From the NCBI RefSeq assembly GCF_003287935.1, contig NZ_CP030287.1, forward strand, positions 8,006,869 to 8,070,868: 64,000 bases of DNA, written 5' to 3'. Positions 18,122-25,633 of the stretch are shown here, piece after piece. Each line of letters begins with the position of its first letter. Position 1 is the first letter of the stretch. Source of the stretch: Streptomyces sp. ICC1. GTDB lineage: Bacteria > Actinomycetota > Actinomycetes > Streptomycetales > Streptomycetaceae. Both the position numbers and the translations under genes were made by a program. The notes under the pieces are model-generated. The model searched no databases. It saw only the letters and a program-made list of their open reading frames with translations, and was not told the origin of the DNA.

Positions 18122-18550
18122 TCACAGACACGCCCACACCGTCTTCCCCGGGGCGCCGGGCCCGCGCGGGCCGACGCCCCACTCCCGCGCCACGGCCCGT
18201 ACGAGGGCCAGCCCGCGCCCGTGCTCCGCCGACCAGGGGTCGACGGCGTCCGCCGCCTCCGGCGGCTCCCTGTCACCCCGGGCGTCGCTCACCTCGACCC
18301 GGACCCGCAGGCCGTCGTAGCCGAGCCGGATCTCGAAGTCCCGGCCGGGGACCCGCCCGTGCAGCACGGCGTTCGCGGCCAGCTCCCCGACCACCAGCTC
18401 CACGTCCTCGGCCAGCGCGCAGCCGTACGGGATCCCCCAGGCGGCCAGCTGCACCACGGCGAGCCGGCGGGCGAGGCGGGCGCCGCGCGGGGTGGCGGAG
18501 AGGAGCTGCCGGAACTCGACGGGCGCCATGTCACTCAATTCGGTCGTCAC
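18122..18550 (-). CDS. Histidine-kinase-like ATPase (RsbW/anti-sigma type)
   Basis: A 142-residue GHKL-fold protein. The N-box region reads VELVVGELAANAVLHG, the G1 region EVSDARG, and the G2 region AEHGRGLALVRAVAREWG. Streptomyces have many such short stand-alone ATPases, related to anti-sigma kinases. They often sit beside an XRE/DUF5753 gene and a DUF397 gene, exactly as here (divergent from 18669). The start may be the GTG at 18550 or the ATG at 18529. The partner protein is unknown. Confidence 0.85.
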   Translation of the reverse strand: MTTELSDMAPVEFRQLLSATPRGARLARRLAVVQLAAWGIPYGCALAEDVELVVGELAANAVLHGRVPGRDFEIRLGYDGLRVRVEVSDARGDREPPEAADAVDPWSAEHGRGLALVRAVAREWGVGPRGPGAPGKTVWACL

Positions 18551-18668
18551 CTCACCGAGCGTGTCCGCTGCGCCGTACGCTTTCCAGGTACGGCGGCGCT
18601 ACGGGGAACCCCCGTAGGACCGGCGGCGGTTGCGTGTACGGCCTGTACGGGTGAGGGCGGTTCAGCGG

Positions 18669-19538
18669 ATGAAGGACCTGTCGGAGCGTGAGGAAGAGCC
18701 GGAACGGCCGGTGGAGGTCGACGGCACGGCGTACCTCTTCAAGGCGCTCGGGAAAATGATCAAAGTGCTGCGGGAGCGGGCGGGCCTCCAGCAGAAGGAA
18801 CTCGCGGCCCTGGTGCACGTGGGCGAGGACCTGGTGTCCTCCATCGAGCGGGGCGTGCGGACGCCGCAGCCGGACTTCCTGGAGAACGTGGACCGGGCGG
18901 TGAACGCCGGAGGCGTCCTGATCGCGGCGATCCCGGACGTGATCGAGGCCCTGAAACGGGCCCGGACACGGCACCCGGATTGGTTCCGGAAGTTCGCGGA
19001 CGCGGAGGGGAAGTCGGTGGCGCTGCACTATTACGCCGTCCAGGCCATCCCGGGTCTATTGCAGACCGAGGCGTACGCGCGGGCAGTCTTCCGTCACCGG
19101 CGCCCGGTGTTCGCGGAGGAGGCCATCGAGAAGCGGGTCGCGGACCGTCTCGACCGTCAGGTGATCCTGGACAAGTGGCCGGCGCCCACCTTCAGTTTCG
19201 TACTGGAGCACGCCATCCTGCTCCGCCCGACTGGCGGTCCAGAGGTCCACCGCGACCAGCTGCGCCGCCTGCTGGAAATCGGGCGACTGCGGACGGTGCA
19301 CCTTCAGGTGATGCCAACCGAGCGCGATGAACATCCCGGCTTGGAAGGTGCGTTCACCCTGCTTCGCCCTAAAGGTCGCAATGAGGTTGCCTACACCGAG
19401 ACATACGGCCACGCTCACCTCATCACCGATCCCGAGCAGGTCCGTATCTACAGTGAGCGCTATGGAATCATCCGGGCACAAGCACTCACGCCACACGAGT
19501 CACTCGCCCTGATCGAGAAGTTGCTGGGAGAACTATGA
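18669..19538 (+). CDS. XRE-family regulator with DUF5753 (WhiJ-type)
   Basis: A 289-residue regulator. Residues about 26-80 form an XRE helix-turn-helix (LRERAGLQQKELAALVHVGEDLVSSIERG). Residues about 100-285 form the DUF5753 ligand or partner domain (HYYAVQAIPGLLQTEAYARAVF at its start). The ATG at 18669 follows a GAGGGCGG site. It overlaps the DUF397 gene by four bases (ATGA), so both are translationally coupled. Family knowledge (whiJ and relatives) suggests control of development or antibiotic genes, with the DUF397 protein as an antagonist; the specific target is not visible. Confidence 0.9.
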   Translation: MKDLSEREEEPERPVEVDGTAYLFKALGKMIKVLRERAGLQQKELAALVHVGEDLVSSIERGVRTPQPDFLENVDRAVNAGGVLIAAIPDVIEALKRARTRHPDWFRKFADAEGKSVALHYYAVQAIPGLLQTEAYARAVFRHRRPVFAEEAIEKRVADRLDRQVILDKWPAPTFSFVLEHAILLRPTGGPEVHRDQLRRLLEIGRLRTVHLQVMPTERDEHPGLEGAFTLLRPKGRNEVAYTETYGHAHLITDPEQVRIYSERYGIIRAQALTPHESLALIEKLLGEL

Positions 19539-19780
19539 ACACCGCACACCTGGCCTGGTTCAAGAGCAGCTACAGCGGCGGCGAGGGCGGCGAGTGCCTC
19601 GAAGTCGCCTTCGACTGGCGCAAGTCGAGCTACAGCGGCGGCGAGGGCGGCCAGTGCGTAGAGGTGGCCGGCTGCGCCACGGCCGTCCACGTCCGGGACT
19701 CCAAGGTCCCGGCCGGGCCCCGGTTCGCAGTGGCTCCGAGCGCCTGGGCCGCGTTCGTCGGCGGGGTCACCGGACCGTAG
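19535..19780 (+). CDS. DUF397 protein with duplicated motif
   Basis: An 81-residue partner of the upstream XRE regulator, starting in an ATGA overlap. DUF397 normally contains one WRKSSYSGGxGGxCVEVA-type motif. Here it occurs twice: WFKSSYSGGEGGECLEVA (about residues 9-26) and WRKSSYSGGEGGQCVEVA (about 28-45), the result of a tandem duplication of about 60 bases. The remainder (VHVRDSKVPAGP, then AWAAFVGGV) is normal. Many members are 60-70 residues. These small proteins are thought to bind and block the XRE partner. Confidence 0.9.
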   Translation: MNTAHLAWFKSSYSGGEGGECLEVAFDWRKSSYSGGEGGQCVEVAGCATAVHVRDSKVPAGPRFAVAPSAWAAFVGGVTGP

Positions 19781-19784
19781 GACC

Positions 19785-19809
19785 AGGGGGCCACTCGGCG
19801 TGGCCCCCT
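19785..19809. terminator. Bidirectional terminator hairpin
   Basis: AGGGGGCCAC (19785-19794) pairs perfectly with 19800-19809 across a five-base loop. Pyrimidine-rich sequence follows. It lies between the DUF397 gene and the oppositely directed gene ending at 19826. Confidence 0.85.
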
Positions 19810-19825
19810 TCCTTCCGCTTCCGCT

Positions 19826-20161
19826 TCAGCCGAGCAGTGCCTTGACGGCGGCGATGACCGGGACTCCGGCTTCTCCGATGACCGTCGCAATTCCGGAGAA
19901 CGTCCGGAGGATTCTCGCGAATCTCTCCTGGGAGGGATTCGCCTGGATCTCCGCGACCGCCGCGTCGACTTCCGCCCGGTCTCTTTCGTCCAGGTGCTGC
20001 CTCATCGCCTGGACTTCTGCGAGGAGTTTCTCGACCGCCGATACGTCCGGCGCCGCTCCTCCCGCATATTTGCCTCCGGCGACGATGTCTCCGGAGCCCG
20101 TGTGTGAGGCCTTTCCGATGCTTCCGGGCCCGTGCACCGAAATGTGGTCGCCGGCCATCAT
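19826..20161 (-). CDS. Small protein with GSGDI motif, coupled to DUF6232 gene
   Basis: A 111-residue protein from the ATG at 20161 (or the adjacent ATG at 20158). It begins with GDHISVHGPGSIGKASHTGS followed by GDI, a short beta-like motif that recurs at the C-terminus of the upstream protein. A predicted helical region follows (AVEKLLAEVQAMRQHL to about residue 90) and a hydrophobic end (GEAGVPVIAAVKALLG). The stop of the upstream gene overlaps this start, so the two are coupled. No function is known to me; the duplicated motif suggests the two proteins interact. Confidence 0.7.
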   Translation of the reverse strand: MMAGDHISVHGPGSIGKASHTGSGDIVAGGKYAGGAAPDVSAVEKLLAEVQAMRQHLDERDRAEVDAAVAEIQANPSQERFARILRTFSGIATVIGEAGVPVIAAVKALLG

Positions 20162-20679
20162 CGACCGCCTCCCCGGATGTCGCCCGAACCGCTGTGCTGG
20201 GCCTGGCCGATGGCCCCCGCCCCGTACACCTTGAACTGGTCGCCCATCACCGCTTTCTTGATGTTGATGGTCACCGGTGCGGCGTCCGGTCGGCCGATGG
20301 CCTTGGTGATCTCCTGGACGAGGTTCTCGATCTCGGCGCGGTCCAGGGACCACACGGCATCGCGCTGCGTGCCGGAGGTGTTGAGGATCAGGCCGTACAC
20401 CGGGGGCCTGCTGATCACCTGGACGAGCTGCCAGACCAGCAGGCCGAAAACGACGACCGCCAGGATTCCGGCGATGTTCCCGAAGATGGCCGCCGCTATC
20501 CCGCCGACGACCAGGCAGAGCAGGGCCCGGCGAATGAACTGTTTCCATGCCGCGCCCTTGTTGACCTCCAATACGCGCTGTCCTACGTGGGAGATGTTGT
20601 GCAGTGGATAGGCCTCACCATCGACCCACAGCACACCCTCTTGCACCCGGACTTGGACTGTCGTGGTTCCGTCCGCCAT
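20158..20679 (-). CDS. DUF6232-type membrane protein
   Basis: From the ATG at 20679 (MADGTTTVQVRVQEG) this 173-residue protein has an N-terminal beta-rich part ending in YPLHNISHVGQRV and a hydrophobic helical hairpin (LLCLVVGGIAAAIFG and IAGILAVVVFGLLVW). A soluble part follows (PPVYGLILNTSGTQRDAVWS) and a C-terminal GDQFKVYGAGAIGQAQHSGS tail. This order fits DUF6232 proteins. Its stop overlaps the start of the next gene (ATGA type). The shared GD-x-IG-x-GSGDI motif in both members of the pair is unusual. Confidence 0.75.
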   Translation of the reverse strand: MADGTTTVQVRVQEGVLWVDGEAYPLHNISHVGQRVLEVNKGAAWKQFIRRALLCLVVGGIAAAIFGNIAGILAVVVFGLLVWQLVQVISRPPVYGLILNTSGTQRDAVWSLDRAEIENLVQEITKAIGRPDAAPVTINIKKAVMGDQFKVYGAGAIGQAQHSGSGDIRGGGR

Positions 20680-20866
20680 TTCGCGCCCCCCTGGCTCTTT
20701 TTGGCGTTGACGGCTCGAAGTGTAGGGCGGGTGTGACCGGCCACGTAGGGGTTGGACCATTTCAATGTAGTCATGATCCATGCCGGATTCCGCTTGACAG
20801 CCAGGTCGGCGGAATCTTCCCCTCCGGGCGGGGCTGCGGGCTCGGCGACTGAGCGACTCGGCGGAC

Positions 20867-21473
20867 TCAGTGGGGGACGCCGTCCAGCGCCTCCCAGGCT
20901 ATGTCCGGGGCGAACGAGGTGCACCCGGTCGCGGGGACCTCCTCACTGCCGAGGTCGACCTGGACGGTGAGGTTGCCGCCGCGGACGGAGAGGGAACAGC
21001 TCGTGGCGGTGTCCGCCGCACCCCAGAAGGCCTCGTCCCCGAATCCGACGCTCGTCTGCTTGCCCCCGGCCGTCAGGGCACGGAAGGCCGTGGCCTGTGC
21101 CTGCGCCGCGTCGCGGACCCCGTCGTCGGCCAGCAGGTTCCACCGGACCCGGACCGTGCGTGCGCCGTTCTTGCCGCTGCCGCCGTACCAGGTGCAGGAG
21201 GTCTGGGTTTCGCCACGCGTCGAGGAGTGGCGGTCGCTGCCCCGGTCGCGCGGCTGGAGGGGCAGCTTCGGAGCCAGCTCCGCGCAGTCGGCCAGCGAGC
21301 GGCGCACCGAACCCGTCGTCCGCGGCCAGGCCCGCGTGGACGTGCTTCACGGCGACGAGGCGCCCGTCCGGCGCGGCCCCCAGCAGCACCCGGCCCATGC
21401 CGCCGCTGCCCAGCTCGGCGAGCAGACGGTAGGCGCCGGACGCGGCCGGATCGGACGCCTTGAGGGGCCTCAT
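20867..21473 (-). pseudogene. Ser/Thr protein kinase with its middle deleted
   Basis: The frame from 21473 (MRPLKASDPAASGAYRLL) encodes a Hanks-type kinase N-lobe: LAELGSGGMGRVLLGA (glycine loop) and RLVAVKHVHA (ATP lysine). After about 55 residues, near 21305, the kinase ends. A different frame then encodes what looks like the extracellular sensor end of such a kinase (TSCTWYGGSGKNGARTVRVR to stop 20867), similar to DUF3558-type domains. The HRD/DFG core and the membrane segment, roughly 900 bases or more, are missing. Either a genuine internal deletion or an assembly collapse; no active kinase can be made. Confidence 0.7.
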
Positions 21474-21677
21474 CGCGTCACCGCCGCCGCGTCGGCGCAA
21501 CCGGGCGTGGATGCCGGCTTGTTGGTGCCCCGCACGGAGAACCCCTCGTCATGCCGCTTGCCTTGCCGCGCACCCGGCTTCCCGCCGGACCGCGGACGGA
21601 CCGGGTCCAGTAGACGTAGAGCCGGCCGCCCCCGTCCAGCCCGTTCCAGAACCGGAGGGGCGGCCCCGCACACCCGA

Positions 21678-22205
21678 TCAGCCGACCGGACCCGCTTCTG
21701 AGCCGTGCGCCTTCATACAGGCGTTGTCGAAGGCCACCAACCCGACCGTGCCGCCCTTCGGGGGATCCATGTACTCGGCGACGATCCTCCAGCCGCGCTG
21801 CTCCAGAATCACCTTGGAGTTGAACACCTCGCCGCGCTTGTTCTTGCGCTGGTCCGGTTTCCCGGCCTGCTTCCAGTCGCGCTTGCGCAACTCGTGCACC
21901 GTCGCCTCGAACCGGTCCAGGTCGACCGGCGCGGCATCGGTCCCGAACCCCTTGAAGACGACGGCGCACGACTTCACCGAGTCGGGCGAAGCCTTCTCGC
22001 TCATGCTGAGGTAGTCCGGGTCGTTCTCCGGCGCGCCCGCGGCCGCCGCCGAGGTGTCGAGGTCCGTGCGCACGACGTCCCGCGCGAGCGGCCCGGTGCC
22101 CTCGGGGCGGGACGGCACCGCCACGGACGTGTCCCCGGCCCCACAACTCACGGCTCCGAGCGCGATGACGGCCGTCGCCATGACGGCCCGTCTCGTCCTG
22201 TTCAC
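21678..22205 (-). CDS. Small lipoprotein
   Basis: A 175-residue exported protein. The N-terminus MNRTRRAVMATAVIALGAVSC is a lipoprotein signal with lipobox GAVSC. The mature part is soluble, with KSCAVVFKGFGTDAAPVDLD and FNSKVILEQRGWRIVAEYM segments, and resembles hypothetical Streptomyces lipoproteins. No catalytic motif is seen. The 200 bases beyond its stop contain no clear gene. Upstream is a hairpin and an adapter scar. Confidence 0.75.
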   Translation of the reverse strand: MNRTRRAVMATAVIALGAVSCGAGDTSVAVPSRPEGTGPLARDVVRTDLDTSAAAAGAPENDPDYLSMSEKASPDSVKSCAVVFKGFGTDAAPVDLDRFEATVHELRKRDWKQAGKPDQRKNKRGEVFNSKVILEQRGWRIVAEYMDPPKGGTVGLVAFDNACMKAHGSEAGPVG

Positions 22206-22250
22206 AGTTCCCCCCAGGTCAGGGGGCCGTTCGCCCCCGTGATCGAGGGA

Positions 22251-22316
22251 GGGAGTCTGCCACGGCGCACCGGGGGAGCCGCCCCCGCGGCCCCCGGGGC
22301 GCCGTGGCAGACTCCC
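22251..22316. repeat. 18-bp inverted repeat next to an adapter scar
   Basis: GGGAGTCTGCCACGGCGC (22251-22268) is followed 30 bases later by its exact reverse complement (22299-22316). The loop is itself C- and G-rich. It could be a terminator for a gene beyond the junction. The hairpin ends six bases before the adapter, so it could also be a fold-back artefact of the contig end. Confidence 0.7.
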
Positions 22317-22321
22317 CCCCT

Positions 22322-22355
22322 CTGTCCCTTATACAAATCTCCGAGCCCACGAGAC
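22322..22355. other. Nextera (read-2 side) adapter scar, assembly junction
   Basis: 34 bases match the Nextera read-2 adapter at 32 positions (CCGAGCCCACGAGAC intact). The next six bases, TAGGCA, are the reverse complement of those flanking the scar at 15588. Sequence on the two sides should not be assumed to be adjacent in the genome. Confidence 0.95.
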
Positions 22356-22455
22356 TAGGCACGAGCGGCCCACCACGAAGGCGGCACCGTCCCAATCCGT
22401 CCACTCAGCCAGCCCCTCAGAAAGATCCACGGAGCGATCCTGCCAGCACAGCATC

Positions 22456-22487
22456 AGACCCGGTGAACCTTTCCGGTCACAGCACTA
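22456..22487. mobile_element. Half-copy (one end) of the 165-bp inverted-repeat element
   Basis: These 32 bases, ending in GGTCACAGCACTAG, match the right end of the complete element at 48250-48414 at 31 positions. The other end is missing; to its left the sequence changes to unrelated DNA ending in CATCAGACC. It supplies the stop codon of the truncated gene that reads into it. Confidence 0.75.
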
Positions 22488-22974
22488 GGGCCTCGTGGAT
22501 CGAGCAGCCGAGGTGGTCTCGGAACATCTTGATGCCCTCGATGTTCCTGCCGCTGAGGATCTCCTCGTCCGCGAAGGAGAGCGGGCCGGCCGTCCAGGGG
22601 GCGGACGCGGGATCCCCGCCAGGCCAGTCGACGTCGGTCAGCGTGGCGAGCAGGCGGCCGTCCGAGAGCGCCACCGCCACGTCCGTGCCGCGGGCTGCCT
22701 TCTCGGTGAAGACAACGGGTGCAGTGCGGTCCAGGAGGAAGACGAAGTGCTGGGCTATACGCTGCCGCCACTCATCGAGCTCGCCGTCGCCGTCCAGGCG
22801 CAGATTGGAGTTCCAGACTGCCTGGGCGAGGACCGATACGAACAGCCCGAGAAAGTCCGACTCCAGCAGGTCGTCCGCGTGCTCGATCAGAATCGCGAGG
22901 TTCTGGTTCCGTTGGCCTCCCCAGCCGACCCATGGCTGGCGTCGGAAACGGCCGCGCTCGACGGCGGCCCGTGA
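22477..22974 (-). pseudogene. Fragment of an unknown protein ending inside the repeat element
   Basis: The minus-strand frame from about 22974 to 22477 has protein-like composition (NLAILIEHADDLLESDFLGL, VWNSNLRLDGDGELDEW, SFADEEILSGRNIEGIKMF). It is acidic, soluble and unlike the GC-shadow reading further upstream. Its last codons (GAGGCCCTAGTGCTGTGA) lie in the inverted-repeat element, which provides the TGA. Near 22970 the frame abuts sequence that codes on the other strand, so the start is missing. No family is recognised. Confidence 0.5.
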
Positions 22975-23326
22975 CAAGGCCGCGAGGCCGCCGCGCATCG
23001 CCCGGACGCAGCTGTACGACCTGCGCCAGGCACTGGCGGCCGGCCGTGGTGTGCGCCCCGCGGCCGGGCAGGCGCGGGCGGATGCCGCGCAGCGGCCGGA
23101 CGACGCGCGCCGTGCCATGCTCGCCGAGGCCCTTGAAGTGCTGGACCGGCCCGGTGGGGTGCTCCTGCTGCCGTTCGTCCGCCGGCCGTTCGAGTCGGGC
23201 CTCGTACGCGGCGTCCTGCTCGGCGCGGTGCTCGTCGCCGTGGTTGGCCTGGGGCTCCCGCAATGGGTGTGTGACAAATCCGTCAGTGATCACTGCGTGG
23301 GTGCTGCGTCGGGCCTGGGGATTTAG
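22970..23326 (+). pseudogene. C-terminal fragment of a membrane protein
   Basis: The plus-strand frame reads RTQLYDLRQALAAGRGVRP, a helical charged part, then PGGVLLLPFVRRPFESG and a hydrophobic stretch GVLLGAVLVAVVGLGLP, then a stop at 23326. There is no start codon or ribosome site that makes sense, and the left side is occupied by a fragment on the opposite strand. It appears to be the 3' end of a gene fused to unrelated DNA. Confidence 0.45.
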
Positions 23327-23744
23327 TGATCGTTTCAGGATTCTTTGCTGTGGTGTGGTGTGCGTCTGAGCTGGGGTTTCCTTGGGTTTCGGAGGTGGGG
23401 GAGGCTCTGGGGTGCAAGTTCAGTGATTGATCCGGAATGTAGTGGTCAATGCGGGATTTTCTTATGGCTGTGTGGTCCAGGTGGATAGGTCTGGGTTGGT
23501 CAGGGGCTGGCGGTTGTAGCGGAGTGCCTGTGACAGGGTGAGTGCGTGGCCTTCCGGGTGGCTGGCCAGAGCCGTGTGTCGGCTTGATGCGAGGAAGTTG
23601 ATCTTCGACGTGCGTCGATGGCTCGGGTCGTTCTCGGGTGAGAGGCAGGCTACGAAGGTGTGCAGCCAGGGCCAATCCGTTTCCGTAGTCTCGTTCGCAC
23701 TGTTTCCCGGCCGGATGTCAGGGTCCGCTTCTAGTCTTTGCGTC
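23327..23744. other. Lower-GC spacer at the left edge of the accessory island
   Basis: This 418-base stretch has visibly more A and T than its surroundings. A minus-strand open frame (23462-23764) reads HPEGHALTLSQALRYNRQPL, but it runs over the start of the next gene and I cannot assign it. No RNA gene is seen. It may be recombination debris marking the island edge. Confidence 0.4.
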
Positions 23745-24464
23745 ATGACTTCAGCGATGTCCAAACGTCCGGGCTGTGAGCTGCCGGGCGATCCTGCCCG
23801 TCTTCGCCTCCATTACAGCCACGGACATCCCGCTGTGCCATACGACTACGAGGACACCTTGGAGCCCTGGCATGTTGCGGTCACCTACGGGATGGCGGGT
23901 GACGAGGAGTGGGATGAAGAGGAAGGGGACGGCGAGGTTCCGGCCGCAGGCAGCGAGATCGGCCACCTCATTTTGTGGAGGCTGCGTGACTACACCGGCG
24001 ACAACCGGTGGGAGGCGGCGGACGCCGAATCCGGAGATCTCGAGGTCATTGTCTCTGCCGTTCTTGGCCGTTCCGGACGTGCCGGCTACAGCGCTGCGTT
24101 TGAGAAGGCGGTCCAGCATCCTGTCGGTGATCTGCTGATCCTGGACCGCGTCAGCCTCGACAAGGCGTGGAGGGGTTTCGGGCTGGGCCCGGCGCTGGCC
24201 GTCGAGGCGATCCGTCGCCTGTCCGGGGGGTGTTGCGCTGTGGCGGTCTATCCCGCCATGGGCGAGTATCCCGAAGACCGGGCGCAGGTCACGGAGGCCT
24301 ATCGGCTCGAGGTGAAGAAGAAGATCGCCGCGCTGTGGGAGAGCATCGGCTTCCAGCCTTTCCGCCAAGGGGTATGGCTCCTGGACACAGCTCTGCGCCT
24401 TCCCGAGGAGCTCATGCAGGCCCGCCGCGCTCAACTGCGCGCCCTTGGTGGGGCCTTCCAGTAG
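23745..24464 (+). CDS. GNAT-like protein of unknown substrate
   Basis: The ATG at 23745 gives a 239-residue soluble protein. Around residues 130-165 it reads GDLLILDRVSLDKAWRGFGL then GPALAVEAIRRL, which resembles the acetyl-CoA-binding motif A of GNAT acetyltransferases (R-G-x-G-x-G/A followed by a helix). The N-terminal part is acidic (DEEWDEEEGDGE). Codon use is less extreme than in the core genes. It is the first complete gene of the accessory island and is convergent with the HEPN-motif gene. The acetyltransferase call is tentative. Confidence 0.6.
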   Translation: MTSAMSKRPGCELPGDPARLRLHYSHGHPAVPYDYEDTLEPWHVAVTYGMAGDEEWDEEEGDGEVPAAGSEIGHLILWRLRDYTGDNRWEAADAESGDLEVIVSAVLGRSGRAGYSAAFEKAVQHPVGDLLILDRVSLDKAWRGFGLGPALAVEAIRRLSGGCCAVAVYPAMGEYPEDRAQVTEAYRLEVKKKIAALWESIGFQPFRQGVWLLDTALRLPEELMQARRAQLRALGGAFQ

Positions 24465-24516
24465 CCGGGTTCAGACTGAAAGCGGCCTGGCAGAGACCGC
24501 GGCTGCAGAAGGCTGG

Positions 24517-25389
24517 TCAGCCGCGTTCGACAGCGATGCGTGCCAGGAGTTTCAGCAGGGGCAGGTCGGCTGCCACGGCATCGACTGCGTTGCCGAAGTC
24601 GTTGAGAATGAGATCTTTCTTGCCGTGTGCCAGCCCGTTGCGGATGGCGTAGAGGTGCCTGGCGGTGTCGATGCCGGCTGTCGTGAGAGCCTCCACACGG
24701 CCAAGTGCCCGTTCTTTGAGGACGGAGAACACCTCGACGGGTTTCTTGGCCTGTTCTGGAAGAAAGGCTGGAATGGTCATCAGCTTCCCGAAGTCGTACT
24801 CCTCAACGGAGTCGAGGTGGTCGGTGATGAAGTCCATGCCGTTGCTGCTCCGCGGCGCTTCCAGCACGCGGTACAGCCCCATGTACTCGGCAAGCAGGTC
24901 AACATGCCTGATGGCCATGGCGTAAAGGGCAAGCGGCTCGGTGCGATCCGTGAACCGACGGCTGAACTGGGCCAGCGGGTCGTTGTACGTGCCGTACCGG
25001 AGCCGCAGCATGTCGGTATACCTGATTTCGTGTGCCTGTTGGGCGACGGAGTCCAGGGTGTCGCGGTAGGTGCGGTTGGAGGGAAGCCACGGACGGTCGT
25101 GCCCGATGGGTTCGTAAGGTGCAGCGGCCGGCTCTTGAAGAGGGGTGACGACCGTGGGGGAGTCGTGGTCGAAGGCGATGCAGTCCGCGACGAAGAGCAC
25201 GTTCTCTAGCGAGGGTGCTGTGAGGGATGCGTTGTAGTACCCGTCCGCGTTGAGGGGAAGGGGTACCAGCAGGCCCAGCTCGGAGAGTTCTTGCATGCCC
25301 CATTTGCCGTCGGCCTCGAACTCCTCGATGCCTACGCCTGGCATGCGGATGCCGAAGGCAAGACTCGGCCAGTCGATTCCTTGCATCAT
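24517..25389 (-). CDS. HEPN-motif protein (Apea-like), possible RNase
   Basis: From the ATG at 25389 this is a 290-residue soluble protein. Near the C-terminus HLYAIRNGLAHGKK contains R250-N-G-L-A-H255, the R-x4-H signature of HEPN domains, several of which are RNases in toxin-antitoxin and abortive-infection systems. The arrangement of a long variable N-terminal region and a terminal HEPN is like the Apea-HEPN proteins. It is divergent from the XRE-tailed gene at 25634. No ribosome site is evident before 25389, so an alternative start or leaderless translation is possible. RNase activity is inferred from the motif alone. Confidence 0.6.
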   Translation of the reverse strand: MMQGIDWPSLAFGIRMPGVGIEEFEADGKWGMQELSELGLLVPLPLNADGYYNASLTAPSLENVLFVADCIAFDHDSPTVVTPLQEPAAAPYEPIGHDRPWLPSNRTYRDTLDSVAQQAHEIRYTDMLRLRYGTYNDPLAQFSRRFTDRTEPLALYAMAIRHVDLLAEYMGLYRVLEAPRSSNGMDFITDHLDSVEEYDFGKLMTIPAFLPEQAKKPVEVFSVLKERALGRVEALTTAGIDTARHLYAIRNGLAHGKKDLILNDFGNAVDAVAADLPLLKLLARIAVERG

Positions 25390-25633
25390 GGAGGAAGGAT
25401 AGGCGGCTCCCGCGGGCCGTTTCCCTCCAGTACAGCTGTGCGCCGTCAGGCCGGACCGCCTCTTCGGCGCGCGAGCCACGACGACTCGCCAACGCGGCCG
25501 CATTCGGGCACATCCGGCCTTGAGGTATGCCTGCTGTGGTCATCTGCGGACAAGCAGTCCACGGGATGGTCACGGGTTTCGCGCCCGCCCGCCACTTCGG
25601 TGGGCTCATCAGCCGGATCGCGGGTCGGATGTC

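Noticed and set aside
22477..22490. Possible Rho-independent terminator at the MITE end
   Set aside because: The sequence is one arm of the inverted-repeat element and cannot form a hairpin by itself here.
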